A model generated the notes under the pieces. It saw only the letters and a program-made list of their open reading frames with translations. It did not search any database and was not told the origin of the DNA. A program made the translations under genes and the position numbers. Positions 52,113 through 61,611 of a stretch of DNA of 64,000 bases are shown piece after piece; position 1 is the first letter of the stretch; each line of letters starts with the position of its first letter. Source of the DNA: Rhodobacteraceae bacterium (ex Bugula neritina AB1) (GTDB lineage: Bacteria; Pseudomonadota; Alphaproteobacteria; Rhodobacterales; Rhodobacteraceae); the NCBI GenBank assembly GCA_001730095.1, contig MDLF01000058.1:44061-108060 (forward strand), read 5' to 3'.

Positions 52113-53099
52113 ATGGCCCATGATGCAGCAACCCCATCCCCCTTTCATCCCGGCGAACAGGACATGCAGCGCCGCGCCGGCAAGCGCGAGATGGCAGAGA
52201 CCCTGGGCCGCAGGATGATCCGCCCCTTTATGCCGGATGAGCATCGGGCGTTCTTTGCCCAGCTGCCGTTCCTTGCCGTCGGTGCCGTGGACGCGGATGG
52301 CTGGCCCTGGGCCAGCCTGCTGAGCGGCCCGCCCGGCTTTGCAACCTCACCCGATCCGCAGCACCTGCAGGTGTCGCTCAGCGGCCCCGCGCAGGATCCG
52401 GTCCGCGCTGCCATCCACAAAGGCGCTGCTCTGGGCCTTCTGGGGATCGAGCTGCACAGCCGCCGTCGCAACCGGCTGAATGGGCGGATCACTGCGGCAG
52501 ATCCCGGGGGCTTCACCCTGGCCGTGGACCAATCCTTTGGCAATTGCCCGCAATACATCCAGGAACGCGGACTGATCATGGCTGCGGATAGCCCCCCGGC
52601 AGAACCGCAGGTTTTTTCCCAGCTCTCAGCCGCGCATGCTGCGCTGATCGCCCAGGCCGATACATTCTTTGTTGCCAGCCACAACCCTGCCGCCAGCGAT
52701 CCCCGGCATGCAGGCGCGGATGTTTCTCATCGCGGCGGGCGGCCCGGCTTTGTCCGGGTAGACGGCAATGCCCTCACCATCCCGGATTTCCGCGGCAACA
52801 ACCATTTCAACACGCTGGGGAATTTCCTGCTGAACCCGCGCGCCGGGCTGGCCTTTGCGGATTTTGCATCCGGCAGCCTGCTGCTTTTGACCGGCACTGT
52901 GGAGCTGCTGGAGGAAGACCATCCGGATGTGACGATCTTTGCGGGCGCGCAGCGCGGCTGGCGCTTTGTCCTGCGCCAGGGCCAGTGGCTGGAAGCCGCC
53001 CTGCCCTGGCGGAGCGGAGCGGGCAGTTTTGCACCGCAGACCCTGCGCACGGACATCTGGAGCGAAGCCCAGACCCGAGCTGCTGAACCGGACGCCTAA
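52113..53099 (+). CDS. pyridoxamine-phosphate-oxidase-fold flavin-binding protein
   Basis: 328 residues. Two FMN-binding split-barrel like halves: RAFFAQLPFLAVGAVDADGWPWASLL (about 45-70), and QADTFFVASHNPAASDPRHAGADVSHRGG with PDFRGNNHFNTLGNFLLNP (about 185-245). This is the PNPOx-like group often annotated as flavin-nucleotide-binding, with unknown substrate. CAGGAGGG precedes the ATG. It is the second gene after gst and may share its regulation. Confidence 0.8.
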   Translation: MAHDAATPSPFHPGEQDMQRRAGKREMAETLGRRMIRPFMPDEHRAFFAQLPFLAVGAVDADGWPWASLLSGPPGFATSPDPQHLQVSLSGPAQDPVRAAIHKGAALGLLGIELHSRRRNRLNGRITAADPGGFTLAVDQSFGNCPQYIQERGLIMAADSPPAEPQVFSQLSAAHAALIAQADTFFVASHNPAASDPRHAGADVSHRGGRPGFVRVDGNALTIPDFRGNNHFNTLGNFLLNPRAGLAFADFASGSLLLLTGTVELLEEDHPDVTIFAGAQRGWRFVLRQGQWLEAALPWRSGAGSFAPQTLRTDIWSEAQTRAAEPDA

Positions 53100-53131
53100 C
53101 ACGACCCATGCACTGTCTTGCAAGATTTCTC

Positions 53132-53178
53132 TGGACAAGACTGTCCAGGATTGGCAATGGATTGGACAGAAATGTCCA
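53132..53178. promoter_or_regulatory. tandem TetR-type operators before the FAD-GcvT gene
   Basis: TGGACA-AGAC-TGTCCA (53132-53147) and TGGACA-GAAA-TGTCCA (53163-53178) have identical arms and are centred 31 bp apart, about three helical turns. They lie 60 bp before the FAD-GcvT start. The TetR gene at the end of the same operon is the obvious candidate to bind them. Confidence 0.7.
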
Positions 53179-53237
53179 AAGGGCGGATTCGGGGAGCCAC
53201 CCCGCCAGCCCTGAGGCAGCTGACAGGGAGCAAGACC

Positions 53238-55643
53238 ATGAAGTCGCACTATCGTGCTGTTGTCATCGGGGGCGGCGTTGTCGGCGCCTCTGTCCTCTAT
53301 CATCTGGCGAAATTCGGCTGGACCGATGTCTGCCTGATCGAACGCTCGGTTCTGACGGCTGGCTCCAGCTGGCATGCCGCGGGTGGTTTTCACGCTCTGA
53401 ACGCCGACCCCAACATTGCCTCGCTGCAGGCCTATACCATCGACCTTTTGTCTGAGATCGAAAAGGAATCCGGCCAATCCGTCGGCATGCATATGACCGG
53501 CGGCATGACGCTGGCAGGCACCCCGGACCGCTGGGAATGGCTGCAGTCGGCCTATCGCACATTCCAGTCGATCGGCATCGACGACTGCCGCCTGATCACC
53601 CCGCAAGAGGCGGGCGAGCTGTGCCCGATCATGTCCACGGATGGCGTCCTGGGCGGCATGTGGGCCGACCGCGAGGGCTATGTCGACACCACCGGCACCG
53701 TGCACGCCTATGCCGGGGCGGCCAAGAAACGCGGCGCAGAAGTGATTGAACACAACCGCGTGCTGGAGCTGCACCAGGTGGAGGGCGGCTGGCAGGTTGT
53801 CACCGAAAAAGGCACCATCCACGCCGAACATGTGGTCAATGCTGCCGGTCTCTGGGCCAAACAGGTGGGCCGCATGGCGGGCATCGAACTGCCTGTGTCG
53901 CCGCTCAATCACCACTATCTGATCTCCGACACCATCCCGGAACTGGAGCAGCTGGATTTCGAAGTGCCGATGACCGTCGACCTCGAAGGGTTCACCTATA
54001 TGCGCCAGGACCAAAAGGGCATCCTGCTGGGCATCTATGAAATCGACCACCAGCACTGGATGATGGACGGCGCGCCCTGGGAATACGGGTTCGAGCTGCA
54101 GCAGGAAGACCCCGACCGGATTGAACGCGAACTGACGCTGGGCTTTGAACGCTACCCGGCGCTGCAAACCACCGGCGTCAAGACCTGGGTCAACGGCGCC
54201 TTCACCTTTGCCCCCGACGGCAACCCGCTGGTCGGCCCGGTGCGCGGCAAGCCCGGCTACTGGTGCGCCTGCGGCGTGATGGCAGGCTTCCTGCAGGGCG
54301 GTGGCGTCGGCAAATCGCTGGCCGAATGGATGATCCATGGCGAACCGGAAGCAGATGTGTTCGGCATGGATGTGGCGCGGTTCGGCGACTACGCACAAAA
54401 CAAGCGCTTCATCAAGGAAACCACCGGCCAGTTCTACACCCGCCGTTTCGTGATGACCTACCCGAACGAACAGCTGCCCGCAGGCCGCCCGCTGAAGAAG
54501 GCCCCGGCCTATGACGGGATGACAGCCGCAGGCTGCCGCTGGGGGGCCAGCTACGGGCTGGAAGTCCCGCTTTACTTTGCCCCCTCCGAGGATTTCACCG
54601 AAACCCCGACCCTGAAACGCTCCAACGCCTTTGACGTCGTCGCAGAGGAATGCAAGGCAGTGCGCGCGGACGTCGGCCTGCTGGATATCTCCGCCTTTTC
54701 CCGGTTCGAGGTTTCCGGCGCCGGTGCCGAAGCCTGGCTAGACCGCATCATGGCCTCGAAGCTGCCCAAGCCAGGCCGCGCCAAACTGGCGCCGATGCTG
54801 TCCTCCGAAGGGCGGCTTAAGGGCGACCTCACCGTGTTCAACTGGGGCGACGGAACCTGGTGGATCATGGGCAGCTATTACCTGCGCGAATGGCACCTGC
54901 GCTGGTTCCAGGACCACATGGGCGAAGGCGTCGCGCTGCGCGACGTGACCGATGCCGTCACCGGCTTCAGCCTCTCTGGCCCGAACAGCCGCAAGGTATT
55001 GGAGAAACTGACAGACGGTCCCATTGCCGATCTGCCTTTCATGGGCTGCGGCACCTTCGACATCGGCCTGCTGCGTCTCAAGGTTGGCCGCCTCTCGGTC
55101 ACGGGGGAGCTGGGCTATGAACTCCATTGTTCCGCCGCTGAGCACATCACCCTGCGCGAACTCCTGAAGGAGGCAGGCGCTGATCTGGGGCTGCGCGAAA
55201 TCGGTTTCAACGCGCTGCTGAGCCTGCGGCTGGAAAAGAGCTTTGGCATCTGGAGCGCCGAGTTCACCCAAGGTTACACAGCCGCGCAAACCGGCATGGA
55301 CCGCTGGATCGACTGGAACAAGGACTTTATCGGCCGCGCCGCCGCGCTGAAGGAACGCGAGTCAGGCGGTCCCGCGCAAGTGGTGGTGACGCTGGAAGTC
55401 GCAGCCACGGACGCCGATGCCAGCGGTTACGAACCGGTTTGGCAGGACGGCAAACGCGTCGGTTTTGTCACCTCCGGCGGCTTCGGCCATACCACGGGCA
55501 AGTCCCTGGCCATGGCGATGCTGGACCGCGATGCGGCGGCAGAGGGCACGGAACTGACCCTGCATATTGTCGGTCAGGAACGCACCGCACGGGTGATTGC
55601 GCCCTCCCCCTATGACCCCGCTGGCACAGCGATGAGAGGTTAA
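53238..55643 (+). CDS. FAD-dependent oxidoreductase fused to GcvT domain (dimethylglycine/sarcosine dehydrogenase family)
   Basis: 801 residues. DAO-type FAD domain with VVIGGGVVGASVLYHL (about 8-23), and the His in SSWHAAGG (about residue 46) that carries covalent FAD in this family. C-terminal aminomethyltransferase (GcvT) folate domain from about 430, with VGLLDISAFSRFEVSG and GELGYELHC. It oxidatively removes an N-methyl group and passes it to tetrahydrofolate. CAGGGAG precedes the ATG at 53238. It is followed by an MttB-type gene, pointing to methylated-amine or betaine use. Confidence 0.9.
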   Translation: MKSHYRAVVIGGGVVGASVLYHLAKFGWTDVCLIERSVLTAGSSWHAAGGFHALNADPNIASLQAYTIDLLSEIEKESGQSVGMHMTGGMTLAGTPDRWEWLQSAYRTFQSIGIDDCRLITPQEAGELCPIMSTDGVLGGMWADREGYVDTTGTVHAYAGAAKKRGAEVIEHNRVLELHQVEGGWQVVTEKGTIHAEHVVNAAGLWAKQVGRMAGIELPVSPLNHHYLISDTIPELEQLDFEVPMTVDLEGFTYMRQDQKGILLGIYEIDHQHWMMDGAPWEYGFELQQEDPDRIERELTLGFERYPALQTTGVKTWVNGAFTFAPDGNPLVGPVRGKPGYWCACGVMAGFLQGGGVGKSLAEWMIHGEPEADVFGMDVARFGDYAQNKRFIKETTGQFYTRRFVMTYPNEQLPAGRPLKKAPAYDGMTAAGCRWGASYGLEVPLYFAPSEDFTETPTLKRSNAFDVVAEECKAVRADVGLLDISAFSRFEVSGAGAEAWLDRIMASKLPKPGRAKLAPMLSSEGRLKGDLTVFNWGDGTWWIMGSYYLREWHLRWFQDHMGEGVALRDVTDAVTGFSLSGPNSRKVLEKLTDGPIADLPFMGCGTFDIGLLRLKVGRLSVTGELGYELHCSAAEHITLRELLKEAGADLGLREIGFNALLSLRLEKSFGIWSAEFTQGYTAAQTGMDRWIDWNKDFIGRAAALKERESGGPAQVVVTLEVAATDADASGYEPVWQDGKRVGFVTSGGFGHTTGKSLAMAMLDRDAAAEGTELTLHIVGQERTARVIAPSPYDPAGTAMRG

Positions 55644-55647
55644 GGCC

Positions 55648-57195
55648 ATGACCATCGAAAACACCGGCGGACGCAGGCGGCGAGGACGCGGGGGCAACGC
55701 TGCCCCCACCCCGCAGCGCAACACAAACTACCGCCAGCTGAAAAACCCCTTCCCGCAGATGGAGGTCTTCCCGGCGCATCAGATTGCGGACATGCATGAA
55801 ACCGCGCTGAAGATGCTGGAAGAGCTGGGCATGAAGGTGCTGCTGCCCGAGGCCCGGCGTATCTATGCCAAAGGCGGTGCTCGCGTCGATGAAGACAATG
55901 AAATGGTCTATATCGGCCGCGACATGGTTGAGGCCGCGCTGGCAACAGCCCCCCGCTCAATCACCTGCCGGGCCGGCGCCCGCGACCGCGACATCACGCT
56001 GGAACTGGGCAGCCTGGTCTTCCAGGCCGGCGCAGGCGCGCCCAATGCCACCGATCTGGAGCGCGGCCGCCGTCCGGGCTCGGCGCAGGACTATCTGGAA
56101 TACCTGCAGCTCACCCATCATTTCGACGTCTTCCAGATGATCTCACCCCAGGTGGAACCGCAGGACGTCCCCATCCATCTGCGCCACTATTTCACCACCG
56201 AAGCGCAGATGACCCGGACTGACAAGTTCCCCTTCATCTTCTCGCGCGGGACGCCGCAGGTGATGGATTGTTTTGAGATGATCCGCGATTTCCGCGGCCT
56301 GTCGGATGCAGAATTCCAGGCGGAACCGCACTGCTACACCATCATCAATACCAACAGCCCGCGCACGCTGGACATTCCGATGGCGCAGGGGCTGATCGAC
56401 TTTGCACGGCACGGCCAGGTCTCGATCATCACGCCGTTCACCCTGATGGGGGCAATGGCGCCGATCACCGTGGCGGGCGCCATCACTCTCAGCCATGCAG
56501 AAGTGCTGGCAGCCCTGACGCTGACCCAGCTGACAAACCCCGGCGCGCCAGTGTGTTACGGCACTTTCACCTCGAATGTGGACATGAAATCCGGCGCCCC
56601 GGCTTTTGGCACGCCGCCGCATTTTCAGGCCTCCTTGGCGGCAGGCCAGCTGGCGCGCTTCCTGGGTCTTCCGTGGCGGTCGGCGGCCGGGTCGGCCTCA
56701 AACTGCAATGACGTGCAGGCGGCCAACGAGAACCAGATGGGGCTGTGGGGCTGCCTGATGGCGGGTGCCACGGTAATCATCCACTCAGCCGGCTGGCTGG
56801 AAGGCGGGCTGTCCGTTTCCTACGAAAAGCTGGTCACCGACGCCGAAGTTCTGAACATGATTGCCGAGCTGTGCGCAGGCGCGCAGGCAGGCCCGGACGA
56901 GATCGGCTATGACACCGCACTCAAGGAGGTGGCGCCAAGCGGCCATTTCTTTGCCAGCCCGCAGACCATGGCGCGGTACAATACTGAATTCTACGAACCC
57001 GTGGTACATGACTATGCCAATTTCGGCACCTGGAGCGAGCGCGGCGCTCTGGACACCAACCAGCGCGCCACACAGGTCTGGAAGGATATCCTGGCCCGTG
57101 ATAACCGCCCGGCAACGGATGAAACCCGCGCTGAGGCCCTGCGAGGCTTTATCGCCAAACGCACCGCAGATGGCGGCGCCCCGCCGGAGAGCTGA
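55648..57195 (+). CDS. MttB-family methyltransferase without pyrrolysine
   Basis: 515 residues of the trimethylamine:corrinoid methyltransferase superfamily. The Arg-rich N-terminus is followed by QIADMHETALKMLEELGMKV, and the barrel has FTLMGAMAPITVAGAI and SNCNDVQAANENQMG. No in-frame TAG occurs, so it belongs to the non-pyrrolysine group, some of which demethylate glycine betaine or similar compounds. No corrinoid protein gene is adjacent, so the acceptor is unclear. It lies 4 bp after the FAD-GcvT gene. Confidence 0.88.
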   Translation: MTIENTGGRRRRGRGGNAAPTPQRNTNYRQLKNPFPQMEVFPAHQIADMHETALKMLEELGMKVLLPEARRIYAKGGARVDEDNEMVYIGRDMVEAALATAPRSITCRAGARDRDITLELGSLVFQAGAGAPNATDLERGRRPGSAQDYLEYLQLTHHFDVFQMISPQVEPQDVPIHLRHYFTTEAQMTRTDKFPFIFSRGTPQVMDCFEMIRDFRGLSDAEFQAEPHCYTIINTNSPRTLDIPMAQGLIDFARHGQVSIITPFTLMGAMAPITVAGAITLSHAEVLAALTLTQLTNPGAPVCYGTFTSNVDMKSGAPAFGTPPHFQASLAAGQLARFLGLPWRSAAGSASNCNDVQAANENQMGLWGCLMAGATVIIHSAGWLEGGLSVSYEKLVTDAEVLNMIAELCAGAQAGPDEIGYDTALKEVAPSGHFFASPQTMARYNTEFYEPVVHDYANFGTWSERGALDTNQRATQVWKDILARDNRPATDETRAEALRGFIAKRTADGGAPPES

Positions 57196-57196
57196 C

Positions 57197-57868
57197 ATGG
57201 CCAGACGCGCCGCCCCGGTGCTGCACCGGGACAACCCTGACAAGGAACCGCTCAGCGGCCATGTGAAAGTGACGCCGGAGGATTGGCTGAACGTGGCGCG
57301 GGATCTGCTGATCAGCGAAGGGGTGGCCGGGGTCAAGGTGCTGGCCATCAGCGAGCGTCTCGGCGTCTCGCGTTCCAGCTTTTACTGGTATTTCAAAAGC
57401 CGAAAACACCTGCTGCAGGCGCTGCTGGACGACTGGGAAGCGCGCAACACAGAGCCGGTTCTGGCGCATTGCCGACTGCCTGCGGAGAATATCACCTGGG
57501 CGGTCTGCAATTTCTTTCGCTGTTTTGTCGATCCGGACCTGTTTGACGCCAGCCTGGATTTTGCAGTCCGGGAATGGTCGCGCCATGACGGCTCGGTGCG
57601 CAGCCGGATTGACGCCGCGGACACGCAGCGGCTGGCAGCGGTGACGGCGATGTTTGCACACCATGGTTACGAAACCTATGAGGCTGAGGCCCGCGCCCGG
57701 ATCCTTTACTTTATGCAATGCGGCTATCACGCGCTGGAAGTGCGCGAGCCGATGCAGGCCCGCACCGCCCGGCTGGAAGGCTATCTGCTGGGGTTCACCG
57801 GAACGGAACCGGACCCGGTGGCAGTGGCCGCCGCACGCAGTTTTGCCGAAAGCAGGATGCCCGCCTGA
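57197..57868 (+). CDS. TetR/AcrR family transcriptional regulator
   Basis: 223 residues. HTH at about 28-75 (NVARDLLISEGVAGVKVLAISERLGVSRSSFYWYF in outline). The C-terminal ligand domain is of the TetR_C type with FDPDLFD-like helices. The ATG lies 1 bp after the MttB stop. It probably binds the twin TGGACA palindromes upstream of the operon. Confidence 0.88.
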   Translation: MARRAAPVLHRDNPDKEPLSGHVKVTPEDWLNVARDLLISEGVAGVKVLAISERLGVSRSSFYWYFKSRKHLLQALLDDWEARNTEPVLAHCRLPAENITWAVCNFFRCFVDPDLFDASLDFAVREWSRHDGSVRSRIDAADTQRLAAVTAMFAHHGYETYEAEARARILYFMQCGYHALEVREPMQARTARLEGYLLGFTGTEPDPVAVAAARSFAESRMPA

Positions 57869-57904
57869 ACCGCCATCGGCAGCGGCCAGGACATGAGACC
57901 AGGG

Positions 57905-57955
57905 CGAGGGGCCGGCCCCTCGCGCTCCCCGGGGTATTTGCCACCAGAAAGAAGC
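57905..57955. repeat. GAGGGGCC intergenic hairpin element, copy 2
   Basis: CGAGGGGC-CG-GCCCCTCG followed by CGCTCCCCGGGGTATTT, then CCAGAAAGAAG. Lies between the convergent TetR and agmatinase-family genes. Confidence 0.6.
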
Positions 57956-57968
57956 TGCAAGCGCCGGT

Positions 57969-58934
57969 TCAGCGGCGGTTGTGGAAAATGAAGCCGAGGA
58001 AATTCAGCAACAGCTGCGCCGCCAGAATCTGGGTGCTTTCCGACGGATCATAAGCCGGGGCCACTTCCACCAGATCGATGCCAGCCACGCTGCCGCGTTT
58101 GCTGAGCCCCTGCAGGATCTCCAGCACGTCATAATACTGAAAGCCGCCATGGCTTGGCGTGCCGGTGCCCGGCGCGATTGAGGGGCAGAAGGCGTCAATG
58201 TCGATGGAGACATAGTAGCGTGCGCCTTTGGGAATACGCGCCAGCACTGCTTCGGTGCCCAGCTTGCGCACCTGCCGCACCGACAGGATGTCTGAACCGC
58301 GGGCGCGGGCGTCCTCATAGCCTTCTTTTGCGGTCGAGGAGACATTGCGGATGCCCAGCTGGGTCATGCCGCTGACATAGTCCTTTTCTATGGCCCGCCG
58401 CATCGGGTTGCCGTGGCCTTCGGTGACACCATGGCGCGCATCGACGAAGTCAAGATGTGCGTCGATCTGCACCACATGCAGCGGCCCGGATTTGGAGCAA
58501 TCCTCCTTAAAGGCGCGGATGCAGGGGATGTTGATGGAATGATCGCCGCCAATCACCACCGGCAGCGCGCCCGCCTGCAGGATCTTGCGCACCCCATATT
58601 CGATATTGGCGTGGCTGGCCTTGGTTCTGGTGTGGATGATGTCGGCGTCCCCCAGATCAACGATCCGCACATCCTGCTGCAAATAGGTGGCATCATCCTC
58701 GTGATCATAGGCGCCGGCATGGCCAAAGCTGAACAGGGTGGATGCCTCCCGCACCGCCCGCGGACCGAACCGCGCGCCGGACCGATACTGGCAGCCGGCA
58801 TCATAAGGCGCGCCCAGAATGGCAACATCCGCATCGATGGCGTCCCAATCCGCTGCGTAAGCGGTCCTGCCAAAAGTGGCAATTCCGGTGAACGGCAGGT
58901 TCAGGCGGCCGGTTTCATACCCGTGTCCGGACAT
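57969..58934 (-). CDS. speB: agmatinase/ureohydrolase family
   Basis: 321 residues. Mn-binding motifs GGDHSIN, DAHLDFVDARHG and SIDIDAFCPSIAPGTGTP. The enzyme hydrolyses a guanidino compound to urea and an amine; agmatine, guanidinobutyrate or guanidinopropionate cannot be told apart by eye. The ATG at 58934 follows AAGGAGA. It is divergent from a LysR gene. Confidence 0.9.
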   Translation of the reverse strand: MSGHGYETGRLNLPFTGIATFGRTAYAADWDAIDADVAILGAPYDAGCQYRSGARFGPRAVREASTLFSFGHAGAYDHEDDATYLQQDVRIVDLGDADIIHTRTKASHANIEYGVRKILQAGALPVVIGGDHSINIPCIRAFKEDCSKSGPLHVVQIDAHLDFVDARHGVTEGHGNPMRRAIEKDYVSGMTQLGIRNVSSTAKEGYEDARARGSDILSVRQVRKLGTEAVLARIPKGARYYVSIDIDAFCPSIAPGTGTPSHGGFQYYDVLEILQGLSKRGSVAGIDLVEVAPAYDPSESTQILAAQLLLNFLGFIFHNRR

Positions 58935-59023
58935 TTGCGTCTCCTTCTGCAAGATCTCTGCACAAGGGAGCACGGCGCAAAACATGAAAAAATATTGCAC
59001 TGGTTATCTTCACATAATCTAGT

Positions 59024-59033
59024 TTCATATGAA
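59024..59033. promoter_or_regulatory. possible LysR site between speB and lysR
   Basis: TTCATATGAA, a perfect 10-bp palindrome in the 128-bp divergent region. Confidence 0.35.
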
Positions 59034-59062
59034 TGCTGTCGCCGCAGAACAGGAGATGCACC

Positions 59063-59989
59063 ATGAAACTGTTGCGCAATCCGCTTTTGGAAACCTTTGT
59101 CACCGTCGCCGACTGCGGCGGGTTTTCTGAGGCGCAATATGCGCTTGGCATCACCCAATCCGCCATCAGCATCCGTATCCGCGATCTGGAAACCTCACTG
59201 GGGTACCGGCTGTGCGAGCGCGGTCGCGGCGGCTTCCGGCTGACGGAGCGCGGTGAAATCGCCCTGGGCAAGGCCCGCGAGATGCTGCGCTGCGCCCGCG
59301 ACTTTGACGCCGAACTGCTGGAACTGCGCGATACTGTCACCGGCGATCTGCGCATCGGCACGGCAGATGCTGTCAGCAGCCTGCCCGGCCTGAAACTGGC
59401 GCAGGCTCTGCAACGGTTCCTGGCACGTGGCCATGATGTCCGGCTGGAGATCACCATTGCCTCTCCAGCCGAGCTGACGCAGAAACTGGTTTCCGGGGCG
59501 CTGCATGCGGCGGTTGCTCCGTTCCGCAACCGGCTGTCCGACCTGGTCTATGAACCGCTGTGCCACGAGGCGCACCAGCTGTATTGCGGCCGGGAGCATC
59601 CGCTGTTTGCCCTGCCCCCCAGCCAGGTCTGCCCCGAGCTTTTGCCGCAGTACCCGGTGTGCCAGCGGTCTTATGACATGCCATTGCTGCCTTCCCGGAA
59701 GGGCCCCGGCGCCGCAGCCTTTGCTGACAACATGGAGGCACTGGCGATGCTGATCGAAACCGGCCACTATCTTGGCCCGCTGCCGGTGCATTTTGCCGAA
59801 AGCCGTGTGGCAGCAGGCCGGTTGCGCGCGCTTGAGCATCCGCAGCTGCGCTGGCACTCCGAATTTGCGCTGGCCACCCGGCGGACACAGGTTCAGCCCC
59901 GTGCGGTTGAGCTGTTTTCGAACGATCTGCGTCACGGCTGCCAGTCCGCGCCTGACGCCCTGCACGAAACCTGCACAAAAGCCCCCTGA
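59063..59989 (+). CDS. LysR-family transcriptional regulator
   Basis: 308 residues. HTH with CGGFSEAQYALGITQSAISIRI and LETSLGYRLCERGRGGF; effector domain from about 92 (GDLRIGTADAVSSLPGL). The ATG at 59063 follows AGGAGA. It probably regulates the divergent ureohydrolase gene. Confidence 0.9.
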   Translation: MKLLRNPLLETFVTVADCGGFSEAQYALGITQSAISIRIRDLETSLGYRLCERGRGGFRLTERGEIALGKAREMLRCARDFDAELLELRDTVTGDLRIGTADAVSSLPGLKLAQALQRFLARGHDVRLEITIASPAELTQKLVSGALHAAVAPFRNRLSDLVYEPLCHEAHQLYCGREHPLFALPPSQVCPELLPQYPVCQRSYDMPLLPSRKGPGAAAFADNMEALAMLIETGHYLGPLPVHFAESRVAAGRLRALEHPQLRWHSEFALATRRTQVQPRAVELFSNDLRHGCQSAPDALHETCTKAP

Positions 59990-60071
59990 AACCTGCGGAC
60001 ATGGCGCGCCAAAGCTGCAAGCCACACAGGCATCCTGCCGGGCAATGAAAACTGCTGGCAGGAGACAGGAC

Positions 60072-61598
60072 ATGAGGCAGGAACTGATCATTCACGGCAT
60101 ACCGGACAGCCTCCGGCTTGACGCCTGGTGGCTGGAGGCTGCAGGCGAGCCGCCGCAGGCGCAGCCCCGCCGCCAGACGGGCCGCGGGCCGCTCTTGGTT
60201 TCAATGCGGGCACGTCATGCAATCCCGCTGCTGGCATCGCTGGTTGCAATTGCGGATTGGCTGTTCTGGGACCAGCCGGCAGGCATTTCGATGGCTGTCT
60301 TTTCGCTGATCCTCTCTGCTGCCGTCATGGCGATGAAGCCCCGGCGGCCCACGATCCGGGAATGGGCAGGCGCCGCGGGTTTTGCCCTGCTCAGCAACCT
60401 GCCGGCCGCCATAGACCTGCAGGTCCTGTCCGTCCTGTTCAGCCTTGGCGGCCTGATCTGCCTGACGGCCTGGGCGGTGTACGGCTCGGCGCTCAGTGAA
60501 CGGCTGGCACTGCGCACCGCCCTGCGTCTGCCAACATTTGGCGCCGCGCTGCTGCTGCGCAATACCCTGTGCGCCATGCCCGCCTCGGACCTCAGCTCGG
60601 GCCTCCGCCGCCATGCGGCCTCGCTGGCGCTGCCACTGCTGATGGGTTCGGTCTTCCTGATGCTGCTGGCCTCTGCCAACCCGGTGCTGGAGGAGGCTCT
60701 CGCAGAGCTGGACCCGGGCCAGCTGTTCGAACTGGAGTTCTGGCTGCGGCTTCTGTTCTGGACCGTGGCGGCTGCGTTGCTGTGGCCCTGCCTGAACCTG
60801 AGCGAGACCTGGTTGGGCAGCACCGCGCCTGCCGCCAATGTACAAAAGGCCGGCCCCAGCAGGGCCGCCTTTCTGATCAACCCGGTGTCGGTGCGCAATT
60901 CACTGGTGCTGTTCAACCTGCTGTTTCTGGCCCAAACGATGATGGACCTTGGCATCCTGACCGGCGGCGTCGCCCTGCCAGACGGGATGAGCTATGCCGC
61001 TTACGCCCACCGGGGCGCCTATCCGCTGGTGGTGACAGCCCTGCTGGCTGGTGTGTTCACACTGGTGACGCGCAGCATGACTGGCACCGACAGAACCCTG
61101 CGTGCTCTGGTCTATCTGTGGCTGGCGCAGAACATGATCCTGGTGCTGACCGCTGCCATCCGGCTTCAGCATTACGTTGCCGCCTACGCGCTGACCTACC
61201 TGCGAATTGCCGCCTTTGTCTGGATGGCGCTGGTGCTGGCAGGACTGGTGCTGACCGCGGTGCAGATCCATCGCGGCCACGGCACGGCCTGGCTGCTGCG
61301 CCGCTGTTTCGCAGCGCTTGTCGCCGCCCTCTATATCTGCAGTTTCGTGAACTTTGCCGATGTCATCGCCCGCTACAACCTGACCCATGGCAGCACGCTG
61401 GTGACGCAGGACACGTCTTACATCTGCAGCCTTGGTGCCGCGGCCTATCCTGCGGTCCATGCCTTCGAGACCGCAAGCGGGCAACAGGTCTGCGGCAGCG
61501 CGATACACTCTGATCTGAACCGGAACACCATCACCAACTGGCGCGAATGGGGCTTTCGGAGATGGCGGATCCAAGCCTATTATCAGCAGCAGACTTAA
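60072..61598 (+). CDS. polytopic membrane protein, DUF4153/DUF4173-like
   Basis: 508 residues with about ten membrane helices (for example IPLLASLVAIADWLFW, LLMGSVFLMLLASANPVL, YPLVVTALLAGVFTLVTRS). A C-terminal periplasmic part contains two Cys. It resembles DUF4173 membrane proteins often encoded with two-component systems. Function unknown. A CAGGAGACAGGAC ribosome region precedes the ATG. The response regulator starts 13 bp after its stop, so the three genes form an operon. Confidence 0.8.
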   Translation: MRQELIIHGIPDSLRLDAWWLEAAGEPPQAQPRRQTGRGPLLVSMRARHAIPLLASLVAIADWLFWDQPAGISMAVFSLILSAAVMAMKPRRPTIREWAGAAGFALLSNLPAAIDLQVLSVLFSLGGLICLTAWAVYGSALSERLALRTALRLPTFGAALLLRNTLCAMPASDLSSGLRRHAASLALPLLMGSVFLMLLASANPVLEEALAELDPGQLFELEFWLRLLFWTVAAALLWPCLNLSETWLGSTAPAANVQKAGPSRAAFLINPVSVRNSLVLFNLLFLAQTMMDLGILTGGVALPDGMSYAAYAHRGAYPLVVTALLAGVFTLVTRSMTGTDRTLRALVYLWLAQNMILVLTAAIRLQHYVAAYALTYLRIAAFVWMALVLAGLVLTAVQIHRGHGTAWLLRRCFAALVAALYICSFVNFADVIARYNLTHGSTLVTQDTSYICSLGAAAYPAVHAFETASGQQVCGSAIHSDLNRNTITNWREWGFRRWRIQAYYQQQT

Positions 61599-61611
61599 AG
61601 GACCCCATTTG

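Noticed and set aside
52626..54398. 590-codon minus-strand frame opposite the PNPOx-like and FAD-GcvT genes
   Set aside because: The plus-strand genes have clear domains; this frame shows none and spans a promoter with operators.
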